Assembly (NCBI GenBank): GCA_947374505.1
Contig: CANCCE010000165.1
Span: forward strand, 1 to 6,112
DNA: 6,112 nucleotides
DNA from: Comamonadaceae bacterium
Lineage (GTDB): Bacteria; Pseudomonadota; Gammaproteobacteria; Burkholderiales; Burkholderiaceae_C
Reading direction: 5' to 3'
Shown: piece by piece, positions 1-6,112 of the stretch
How positions within the stretch are numbered: the first letter of the stretch is position 1
How the letters are laid out: each line of letters starts with the position of its first letter
The notes under the pieces: model-generated
What the model was told of the DNA's origin: nothing
Databases searched by the model: none
Seen by the model: the letters and a program-made list of their open reading frames with translations, nothing else
Made by a program: the position numbers and the translations under genes

Positions 1-1652
1 TTGGTGTGGCGCGAAATAGCCGCCGTCCGCTTGCGGTCGAGCCAGAATTTTTTGCGGGCGTCGGGGCTGATGGCGATGAAGCCCTCGCCTTCACGCGAGT
101 TGGCCAAGCGCACCACCTCAGAGGTCGCGCGCGCCACCGCATCAGCATCGTCGCCAGCGATGTCACCGAACAGCACCATCTTGGGCAAACCGCCGCGCTT
201 GGATTTGGTGGCGTAACCCACCGCCTTCAGGTAGCGGTCGTCCAAATGTTCGAAGCCGGCCAGAATCGCACCGCCACGCTTTTGCTCGGCGAACATGAAA
301 TTCTTGATCTCGACAATGCTGGGCACGGCGTCCTTGGCGTTGCCAAAAAACTCCAGGCACACGGTGCGCGTGTGCACCGGCATGCGGTGCACGATCCAGC
401 GCGCACTGGTGATGAGACCGTCGCAGCCTTCTTTTTGAATGCCTGGCAGACCGCTCAAAAACTTGTCGGTGACATCTTTGCCGAGACCTTCTTTACGAAA
501 GCTCTTACCCGGAATGTCCAAGCGCTCCGTGCGGATCGGGGTCTTGCCGTCGGCCTTGAAATAGTGGAGCTCAAAGCTCGCCACCTCAACGTCATGAATC
601 TTGCCCAGGTTGTGGTTCAAGCGAACCACCTCGAGCCACTCAGCGTCAGGGGTCACCATCCGCCACGAAGCCAAATTATCGAGCGCGGTGCCCCACAAAA
701 CGGCTTTTTTTCCGCCCGCATTCATGGCGATATTGCCGCCAATGCAAGAGGCCTCGGCGGAGGTCGGGTCTACCGCAAAGACAAAACCGGCCCGGTCGGC
801 CATGTCGGCGACACGCTGCGTCACCACGCCAGCCTCGGTCCAGATGGTTGCGACGGGTTCAGCCAGCCCCGGCAACATGACTTTTTGCACCTCGGTCATG
901 GCTTCGAGTTTTTCGGTGTTGATGACCGCTGATTTCCAGGTCAGGGGAATCGCGCCGCCGGTGTAACCAGTGCCACCGCCTCGCGGCACAATCGTCAATC
1001 CCAGCTCAATGCAGCCCTTGACCATACCGGCCATTTCGACCTCGGTGTCGGGCATGAGCACCACAAACGGGTACTCGACGCGCCAATCGGTGGCGTCGGT
1101 CACATGCGACACGCGCGACAAACCATCGAACTTGATGTTGTCCTTTTGCGTGCACTTGCCTAGCTTGCGCTCGGTCTGGCGACGCAGGTCAGACATGCTT
1201 TTGAATGAAGCTGAAAACCGCTCCACGGCGGCTCGCGCCAATGACAGCAATTCGCCAACGATGGCATCACGCTCAGCATCCGCATCGGGCGTGCGGCGTT
1301 TTTCCACTTCATTCAAACGGTGTTGCAAGGCTTCAACCAACAACTTACGGCGTTTCGGATTGTCCAGCAAGTCGTCCTGCAAATAGGGATTGCGCTGCAC
1401 TACCCAAATATCACCCAGCACTTCGTAAAGCATGCGGGCGGAGCGTCCAGTTCGGCGCTCGTCGCGCAGGCGATTCAGCAGATCCCAGGCGTGTGCGCCG
1501 AGTAGACGAATCACAACTTCCCGGTCGGAAAAAGAGGTGTAGTTGTACGGAATTTCACGAATGCGGGCTTGCTCAGCGGCAAGGCCTAACGTCAAATCAC
1601 CAGCATCGCCGGCAATGGCGTGAAATTCATCAAGAGTAGTAGGTGCGTTCAT
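1..1652 (-). CDS. DUF3683-type FAD-binding oxidoreductase, N-terminal 550 residues (runs off left edge)
   Basis: The minus strand is open without a stop from ATG at 1652-1650 to the window edge (550 codons plus two bases). The translation begins MNAPTTLDEF. Residues about 30-165 (IREIPYNYTSFSDREVVIRL and the Arg-rich helices that follow) match my memory of the N-terminal DUF3683 region of very large FAD-linked oxidoreductases in betaproteobacteria. An FAD_binding_4 (PCMH-type) domain follows: the FAD loop PRGGGTGYTGGA is at 223-234, DPTSAEASCIGGN at 295-307 and NAGGKKAVLWGT at 311-322. Residues after about 400 (EGCDGLITSARWIVHRMP, 408-425) begin the FAD-oxidase C-terminal, glycolate oxidase/D-lactate dehydrogenase-like part. 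Relatives are usually over 1,200 residues and often carry Fe-S and CCG-type domains further on; those would lie outside the window. The substrate is not known from sequence; a 2-hydroxy acid is a family-level guess. The ATG has no strong Shine-Dalgarno sequence. An in-frame GTG at 1688-1686 is possible, but the ATG fits the family N-terminus better. Confidence 0.9.
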   Translation of the reverse strand, partial: MNAPTTLDEFHAIAGDAGDLTLGLAAEQARIREIPYNYTSFSDREVVIRLLGAHAWDLLNRLRDERRTGRSARMLYEVLGDIWVVQRNPYLQDDLLDNPKRRKLLVEALQHRLNEVEKRRTPDADAERDAIVGELLSLARAAVERFSASFKSMSDLRRQTERKLGKCTQKDNIKFDGLSRVSHVTDATDWRVEYPFVVLMPDTEVEMAGMVKGCIELGLTIVPRGGGTGYTGGAIPLTWKSAVINTEKLEAMTEVQKVMLPGLAEPVATIWTEAGVVTQRVADMADRAGFVFAVDPTSAEASCIGGNIAMNAGGKKAVLWGTALDNLASWRMVTPDAEWLEVVRLNHNLGKIHDVEVASFELHYFKADGKTPIRTERLDIPGKSFRKEGLGKDVTDKFLSGLPGIQKEGCDGLITSARWIVHRMPVHTRTVCLEFFGNAKDAVPSIVEIKNFMFAEQKRGGAILAGFEHLDDRYLKAVGYATKSKRGGLPKMVLFGDIAGDDADAVARATSEVVRLANSREGEGFIAISPDARKKFWLDRKRTAAISRHT

Positions 1653-1710
1653 CGTGCGAAAGTTAGCAACCAGGAAGGGGGAGCCCACCCGAAAGTCAAT
1701 GTTACCGCAG

Positions 1711-1756
1711 CATGGAAACTGCCACACCACCAGCAGGGACAAACCTCATGGAAACT
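1711..1756. repeat. 10-base direct repeat CATGGAAACT in the divergent intergenic region
   Basis: CATGGAAACT occurs perfectly at 1711-1720 and again at 1747-1756, 36 bases apart start to start. Both copies lie between the divergent oxidoreductase gene and ugpB, upstream of the ugpB promoter. The flanking bases are not conserved. A related CATAAACT lies at 1807-1814 within the promoter. The copies could be regulator sites or chance; nothing in the sequence decides this. Confidence 0.4.
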
Positions 1757-1791
1757 CCGGTTGTTGATTCACGGCCCGCCATGTAAAAGAG

Positions 1792-1819
1792 TTGACACAA
1801 ATTATTCATAAACTATTAG
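1792..1819 (+). promoter_or_regulatory. Predicted sigma-70-type promoter of the ugp operon
   Basis: A perfect -35 hexamer TTGACA lies at 1792-1797. The best -10 candidate is TATTAG at 1814-1819 (four of six consensus bases) with a 16-base spacer. The stretch 1797-1830 is much richer in A and T than its surroundings, as expected of a promoter. Transcription would start near 1826, leaving a short leader of about 25 bases before ugpB. This is read from sequence only, and the -10 choice is less certain than the -35. Confidence 0.6.
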
Positions 1820-1822
1820 TTT
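1810..1822. promoter_or_regulatory. Small palindrome over the -10 element, possible operator
   Basis: AAACT (1810-1814) and AGTTT (1818-1822) form a perfect five-base inverted repeat around ATT. It overlaps the proposed -10 hexamer, a usual place for a repressor site. The arms are short and A/T-rich, and the next base pair outward does not match, so it may be chance. Confidence 0.3.
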
Positions 1823-1840
1823 TACTTTTGTCACTATCTC

Positions 1841-1844
1841 AGGA
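1841..1844 (+). promoter_or_regulatory. Ribosome binding site of ugpB
   Basis: AGGA lies seven bases before the ATG at 1852. It decides the start: an in-frame TTG at 1792 would add 20 residues, but that codon coincides with the -35 element, and the signal peptide begins properly at 1852. Confidence 0.7.
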
Positions 1845-1851
1845 TCCCCCC

Positions 1852-3168
1852 ATGACTATTCGCTTCACTGCACTCGCGCTGGCCGCCAGCGCTCTGCTTG
1901 TCCCGCTGGCCAGCCAAGCCCAAACCGAAATCCAGTGGTGGCACTCCATGACCGCCGTCAACAACCAGTGGGTCAATGACCTGGCCAAGGAATTCAACGA
2001 CGGCCAGAAAGCCTATAAGGTTGTGCCGACCTTCAAGGGCAGCTACGACGAATCCATGACGGCCGCCATCGCCGCCTTCCGCTCGGGCAACGCGCCACAC
2101 GTGCTGCAGGTGTTCGAAGTCGGCACCGCCACCATGATGGCCAGCAAGGGCGCCACCGTGCCGGTCGGCAAGATCATGGGTGATGCCGGCTTGGCATTCG
2201 ACCCGAAGGCCTACATACCCGCTGTGGCCGGCTATTACACGGCCCCCAACGGCCAGATGCTGAGCTTCCCCTTCAACAGTTCCACCACGGTCTTCTACTA
2301 CAACAAGGACGCCTTCAAGAAGGCCGGCCTGAATGCCGACAAGGCACCCGCCACCTGGCCAGAAGTCTTCGCGGTTGCCAAGAAACTCAAAGAAAGCGGC
2401 CACAGCTGCCCGATGACGCTGGCCTGGATGGGCTGGACCCAGCTGGAAAGCTTTTCAACTTGGCACAACGTCGAGTTCGCCACCAAGGGCAATGGGCTGA
2501 ACGGCATGGACGCGCGCTTGAAGGTCAATTCGCCGCTGCACGTCAAGCACATCGAGAACCTAGCTAAGGCCGCCGCCGCAGGCGAGTTTGTGTACAAGGG
2601 CCGAGGATCCAACGCCCAGGCCTCTTTCACGGCCGGCGAGTGCGCCATGATTCAGACTTCGTCCGGCTTCTACGGCGATGTCTCTAAGAACGCCAAGTTC
2701 GCCTACGGCTTGGCTCCGCTGCCTTACTACGCCGATGTGAAAGGCGCACCGCAAAATACCGTGATCGGCGGCGCCTCTTTGTGGGTCATGTCCGGCAAGA
2801 AGGCCGACGAGTACAAGGGTGTGGCCAAGTTCTTCGACTTCCTGTCGCAGACCAAGGTACAAGCCGCGAGCCACCAGCGCACCGGCTACCTGCCGATCAC
2901 CATGGCCGCCTACGACCTGACGGACAAGTCCGGTTTCTACCAAAATAATCCCGGCACCGACGTAGCAGTGCAGCAGATGGTGCGCAAGGTGACCGACAAG
3001 TCACGCGGCATCCGCCTAGGCAACTACGTGCAAATCCGCACCATCGAGGACGAAGAGATGGAGCAAGTCTGGTCCGGCAAGAAGTCGGCCAAGGACGCAC
3101 TGGACGCCATCGTCAAACGCGGCAACGAACTGTTGGTCCGCTTCGAGCAGGCCAACAGTCAGAAGTAA
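1852..3168 (+). CDS. ugpB: sn-glycerol-3-phosphate ABC transporter, periplasmic binding protein UgpB
   Basis: This periplasmic protein captures G3P and glycerophosphodiesters and delivers them to UgpA/UgpE. It has 438 residues, as I recall for E. coli UgpB. A Sec signal peptide covers 1-23: Arg4, a hydrophobic core at 5-20 and likely cleavage after SQA. The mature part belongs to the SBP_bac_1 (cluster D) family. Segments close to E. coli UgpB include VVPTFKGSYDES (57-68), LQVFEVGTATMMASK (85-99), FNSSTTVFYYNKDAFKKAGL (141-160), GGASLWVM (306-313), RTGYLPIT (343-350) and RLGNYVQIR (388-396). Trp192 and Trp195 in AWMGWTQLE match the tryptophan pair lining the ligand site of the E. coli protein. 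Tyr65, Glu89, Ser143/Ser144 and Arg396 stand in conserved, probably ligand-contacting segments. It is the first gene of the operon, directly behind the promoter, and is followed by a terminator-like hairpin. A related sugar-binding protein is the alternative, but the similarity to UgpB is too extensive. Confidence 0.95.
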   Translation: MTIRFTALALAASALLVPLASQAQTEIQWWHSMTAVNNQWVNDLAKEFNDGQKAYKVVPTFKGSYDESMTAAIAAFRSGNAPHVLQVFEVGTATMMASKGATVPVGKIMGDAGLAFDPKAYIPAVAGYYTAPNGQMLSFPFNSSTTVFYYNKDAFKKAGLNADKAPATWPEVFAVAKKLKESGHSCPMTLAWMGWTQLESFSTWHNVEFATKGNGLNGMDARLKVNSPLHVKHIENLAKAAAAGEFVYKGRGSNAQASFTAGECAMIQTSSGFYGDVSKNAKFAYGLAPLPYYADVKGAPQNTVIGGASLWVMSGKKADEYKGVAKFFDFLSQTKVQAASHQRTGYLPITMAAYDLTDKSGFYQNNPGTDVAVQQMVRKVTDKSRGIRLGNYVQIRTIEDEEMEQVWSGKKSAKDALDAIVKRGNELLVRFEQANSQK

Positions 3169-3186
3169 GCACTGAACCCGCACCCC

Positions 3187-3222
3187 GCCACCGTGGCCCT
3201 GTAGGAGCCACGGTGGCTTTTT
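3187..3222 (+). terminator. Terminator-like hairpin between ugpB and ugpA
   Basis: A perfect 11-base-pair stem, GCCACCGTGGC (3187-3197) with GCCACGGTGGC (3207-3217), encloses a nine-base loop and is followed directly by five T. This has the form of a Rho-independent terminator, but it lies inside the operon, 18 bases after the ugpB stop and 14 bases before the ugpA start. Partial termination or 3'-end protection here would give more ugpB mRNA than permease mRNA, as is common when the binding protein is encoded first. Its efficiency cannot be read from sequence. Confidence 0.8.
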
Positions 3223-3236
3223 ATTGATAAAGACTC

Positions 3237-4118
3237 ATGGAAAAACGCGTCCTGTTCCGCTCCGGTTGGCTGCCCTGGGCACTGATCCTGCCCCAGATGC
3301 TGATCATCAGCATCTTCTTTTTCTGGCCGGCGAGTCAAGCCTTGATGCAGTCCCTGCACCTGGAAGACCCTTTCGGCATGAGTCGCGAATTTGTCGGGTT
3401 AGACAACTTTCGCCGCCTGTTCAACGACCCCCTTTACCACGCCTCGTTCAAGATAACTGCGCAGTTCTCGGTGCTGGTGGCGGTTATCGGCCTGACGCTG
3501 TCACTGCTGCTGGCCATCTTTGCCGACCGCGTGGTGCGCGGTGCCATGGCCTACAAAACGCTGCTGATCATGCCGTACGCGGTGGCACCCGCCATTGCCG
3601 GCGTGCTGTGGATCTTCATCTTCTCGCCGTCCATCGGCGTGCTGTCGTATGGGCTGGGCCAGCTGGGCTACAACTGGAACCACCTCATGAATGAGGGCCA
3701 AGCCATGGCGCTGATCGTCATCGCGTCGGTCTGGAAGCAGATCTCCTACAACTTCCTGTTCTTTCTGGCCGGCCTGCAGTCGATCCCCAAGTCGCTGATT
3801 GAGGCTGCGTCGATCGACGGCGCCGGTCCATGGCGGCGCTTCTGGAGCATTCAGCTTCCGCTGCTGTCGCCCACCACCTTCTTCCTGCTGGTGATCAACA
3901 TCGTCTATGCCTTCTTCGACACCTTCGGCATCATCGACGCCATGACCGCCGGCGGCCCGGGCCAAGCGACCTCGATCCTGGTCTACAAGGTCTACCAGGA
4001 CGGCTTCAAGGCGCTGGACTTGGGCGGTTCGGCCGCGCAGTCGGTGATCCTGATGATGATCGTGGTGGCACTCACCGTGGTGCAGCTCCGCTACGTCGAA
4101 AAGAAAGTGAACTACTGA
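3237..4118 (+). CDS. ugpA: sn-glycerol-3-phosphate ABC transporter, permease UgpA
   Basis: One of two inner-membrane subunits forming the G3P translocation path. It has 293 residues, the usual UgpA size (about 295). Six hydrophobic segments lie at about 11-31, 73-95, 107-129, 157-179, 212-234 and 267-285. The cytoplasmic EAA loop, EAASIDGAGPWRRFWSIQLP at 189-208, carries the conserved Gly that docks on the ATPase. The phrases FVGLDNFRRLFNDP (52-65) and DAMTAGGPGQAT (234-245) are typical of MalF/UgpA-type permeases (BPD_transp_1). The ATG at 3237 is the first start after an in-frame TAA at 3228, so the N-terminus is well bounded. The Shine-Dalgarno sequence is poor (an AAAGA-like stretch at 3229-3233), so initiation may be weak. 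The gene is separated from ugpB by a terminator-like hairpin. Its TGA shares its last base with the ugpE ATG, which suggests translational coupling and matched amounts of the two permeases. Confidence 0.95.
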   Translation: MEKRVLFRSGWLPWALILPQMLIISIFFFWPASQALMQSLHLEDPFGMSREFVGLDNFRRLFNDPLYHASFKITAQFSVLVAVIGLTLSLLLAIFADRVVRGAMAYKTLLIMPYAVAPAIAGVLWIFIFSPSIGVLSYGLGQLGYNWNHLMNEGQAMALIVIASVWKQISYNFLFFLAGLQSIPKSLIEAASIDGAGPWRRFWSIQLPLLSPTTFFLLVINIVYAFFDTFGIIDAMTAGGPGQATSILVYKVYQDGFKALDLGGSAAQSVILMMIVVALTVVQLRYVEKKVNY

Positions 4119-4966
4119 TGGTTGACCGTAGCCGCTGGCTCACCGTCCTGTCCCACACCGTGATGCTGCTCGGCGTGCTGGTGGTGGCTTTCCCGCTCTA
4201 CTTGGCGCTCATCGCTTCGACCCATACGGCCGACGCCATTGTGCAAGTGCCCATGCCATTGCTGCCCGGCAGCAACATGTGGGAAACCTACAAGGCGGCG
4301 CTGTTCGGCGACGGCAAACTGGGCTCCAACACCACGGTGGCCCACATGATGTGGGTGAGCTTCGTCACGGCCATGGTGATCACGGTCGGCAAGATTGCCA
4401 TCTCGCTGTTGTCGGCTTTTGCCATCGTCTACTTCCGCTTCCCGTTCAAGATGTTTTTCTTCTGGGCCATCTTCGTGACGTTGATGCTGCCAGTGGAAGT
4501 GCGCATCCTGCCCACCTACAAGGTCGTCGCCGACCTGGGCATGATCAACACCTACGCCGGCTTGACGCTGCCGCTGATCGCCTCAGCCACCGCGACCTTT
4601 CTGTTCCGCCAGTTCTTCCTGACGGTGCCGGACGAGCTGGTCGAAGCCGCCCGCATGGACGGTGCCGGCCCGATGCGCTTTTTCAAAGACATCCTGCTGC
4701 CGCTGTCGAAGACCTCGATTGCCGCACTGTTCGTGATCCAGTTCATTTACGGCTGGAACCAGTACCTGTGGCCGCTGCTCATGACCACCAGCGAGGACAT
4801 GTACCCGGTGGTGATTGGCATCAAGCGGATGCTGGCCGGCGGGGAAGCAGCCAACGACTGGAACATTGTGATGGCCACCGCCATCCTGGCCATGCTGCCA
4901 CCTGCGCTGGTGGTGATCCTGATGCAAAAATGGTTCGTCAAGGGCCTCGTTGATACTGAAAAATAA
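4118..4966 (+). CDS. ugpE: sn-glycerol-3-phosphate ABC transporter, permease UgpE
   Basis: The second inner-membrane subunit, partner of UgpA. It has 282 residues (about 281 in E. coli). Six hydrophobic segments lie at about 10-33, 77-103, 112-135, 146-169, 199-222 and 249-270. The EAA loop is EAARMDGAGPMRFFKDILLP at 176-195. The motifs LPVEVRILPTYKVVADLGMI (124-143) and YGWNQYLWPLLMTT (211-224) are characteristic of the MalG/UgpE family. The start is taken at the ATG overlapping the ugpA stop (TGATG, 4116-4120). The same frame stays open upstream to at least 3830 inside ugpA, but that part is a shadow of ugpA and lacks permease features. No strong Shine-Dalgarno sequence precedes the ATG, which fits coupled reinitiation after ugpA. 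A 49-base gap containing a hairpin follows before ugpC. Confidence 0.95.
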   Translation: MVDRSRWLTVLSHTVMLLGVLVVAFPLYLALIASTHTADAIVQVPMPLLPGSNMWETYKAALFGDGKLGSNTTVAHMMWVSFVTAMVITVGKIAISLLSAFAIVYFRFPFKMFFFWAIFVTLMLPVEVRILPTYKVVADLGMINTYAGLTLPLIASATATFLFRQFFLTVPDELVEAARMDGAGPMRFFKDILLPLSKTSIAALFVIQFIYGWNQYLWPLLMTTSEDMYPVVIGIKRMLAGGEAANDWNIVMATAILAMLPPALVVILMQKWFVKGLVDTEK

Positions 4967-4975
4967 TGACCTTGC

Positions 4976-4999
4976 GGGACAGATCTTCAGCTCTGTCCC
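4976..4999 (+). other. Intergenic hairpin between ugpE and ugpC, no T-tract
   Basis: GGGACAGA (4976-4983) pairs perfectly with TCTGTCCC (4992-4999) around an eight-base loop. No run of T follows; ACTGACTAGAAAAA leads into ugpC. It is therefore unlikely to be an intrinsic terminator. An mRNA-processing or stability role, or an effect on ugpC translation, is possible but unproven. Confidence 0.55.
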
Positions 5000-5015
5000 C
5001 AACTGACTAGAAAAA

Positions 5016-6028
<1,013 letters not shown>

Positions 6029-6032
<4 letters not shown>

Positions 6033-6112
6033 CCGTCGCAGCAGACAAGGCTTGGCCTTATCCACGATGGATAGCGCACCGTGGAGCCGGCACATTAGCA
6101 CCCGAAAACACG
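6029..6112 (+). CDS. ugpQ: Glycerophosphodiester phosphodiesterase UgpQ, N-terminal 28 residues (runs off right edge)
   Basis: The ATG at 6029 overlaps the ugpC TGA (ATGA), and the frame stays open to the window end. The 28 visible residues contain WPYPRWIAHRGAGTLAPENT, the opening of the GDPD family and very like E. coli UgpQ (WPYPR, AHRG, LAPENT). His17 and Arg18 of the HRG motif and Glu26 of PENT are the conserved catalytic and metal-binding positions at the start of this TIM-barrel family. No signal peptide is visible, so a cytoplasmic enzyme is expected. It would hydrolyse imported glycerophosphodiesters to G3P and an alcohol. A weak GGA (6018-6020) eight bases upstream and the overlap suggest coupling to ugpC. 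The fragment is short, but motif, spacing and position after ugpC all agree. Confidence 0.92.

Noticed and set aside
6..932. Long plus-strand open frame of about 308 codons opposite the oxidoreductase gene
   Set aside because: It lies wholly antisense to the conserved FAD-binding protein, has no recognisable domain and low-complexity His/Arg/Ala-rich content, and is explained by GC-rich codon bias on the other strand.
1680..1800. Promoter for the minus-strand oxidoreductase, with TTGACT at 1699-1694
   Set aside because: No acceptable -10 hexamer is found at 15-19 bases from it, so I cannot support a promoter call.
1821..1840. TTTTGTCACTAT just before the ugpB start as half of a Pho box
   Set aside because: Only one half-site resembles CTGTCAT, no good second copy lies 11 bases away, and it sits downstream of the likely transcription start.
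1792..1851. Upstream in-frame TTG start that would lengthen UgpB by 20 residues
   Set aside because: The codon coincides with the -35 TTGACA. The ATG at 1852 has a good AGGA site and begins a proper signal peptide, giving the usual 438-residue length.
3830..4117. 96-codon N-terminal extension of UgpE inside ugpA
   Set aside because: The extension overlaps the conserved end of ugpA in another frame and has no permease features; the ATG at 4118 gives the family length.
3224..4953. Several further open frames of 150-230 codons on both strands within ugpA/ugpE, such as 3224-3694 plus, 3501-3965 minus and 4279-4953 plus
   Set aside because: They are alternative-frame shadows of clear permease genes, with no domain, no plausible ribosome site and skewed composition.

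Overview
The window is ordinary GC-rich proteobacterial chromosome. The protein sequences and gene order suggest a betaproteobacterium of the Burkholderiales, probably Comamonadaceae (Rhodoferax/Polaromonas-like). That placement is my inference from family resemblance, not a computed result.

Left part (1-1652, minus strand): the first 550 codons of a large FAD-binding oxidoreductase of the DUF3683-containing type. It starts at 1652 and runs off the left edge. The reading frame is unbroken over the whole visible length.

Middle (1653-1851): a 199-base divergent intergenic region. It holds a good sigma-70-like promoter pointing right (perfect TTGACA), a small palindrome over the -10 element, a 10-base direct repeat and a Shine-Dalgarno sequence for the first gene of the right-hand operon.

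Right part (1852-6112, plus strand): a complete ugpB-ugpA-ugpE-ugpC set, followed by the first 28 codons of ugpQ, which is cut by the right edge. UgpB is the periplasmic sn-glycerol-3-phosphate (G3P)/glycerophosphodiester-binding protein. UgpA and UgpE are the two membrane permeases and UgpC is the ATPase. UgpQ is a cytoplasmic glycerophosphodiester phosphodiesterase that would split imported diesters into G3P and an alcohol. Together they scavenge phospholipid head-group compounds as phosphorus or carbon source. A terminator-like hairpin lies between ugpB and ugpA, and a plain hairpin lies between ugpE and ugpC. ugpA/ugpE and ugpC/ugpQ overlap by one and four bases.

I see no mobile element, CRISPR array, RNA gene or undescribed system. 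The points worth a second look are regulatory (hairpins, palindrome, direct repeat, no obvious Pho box) and a shortened segment in the C-terminal domain of UgpC.
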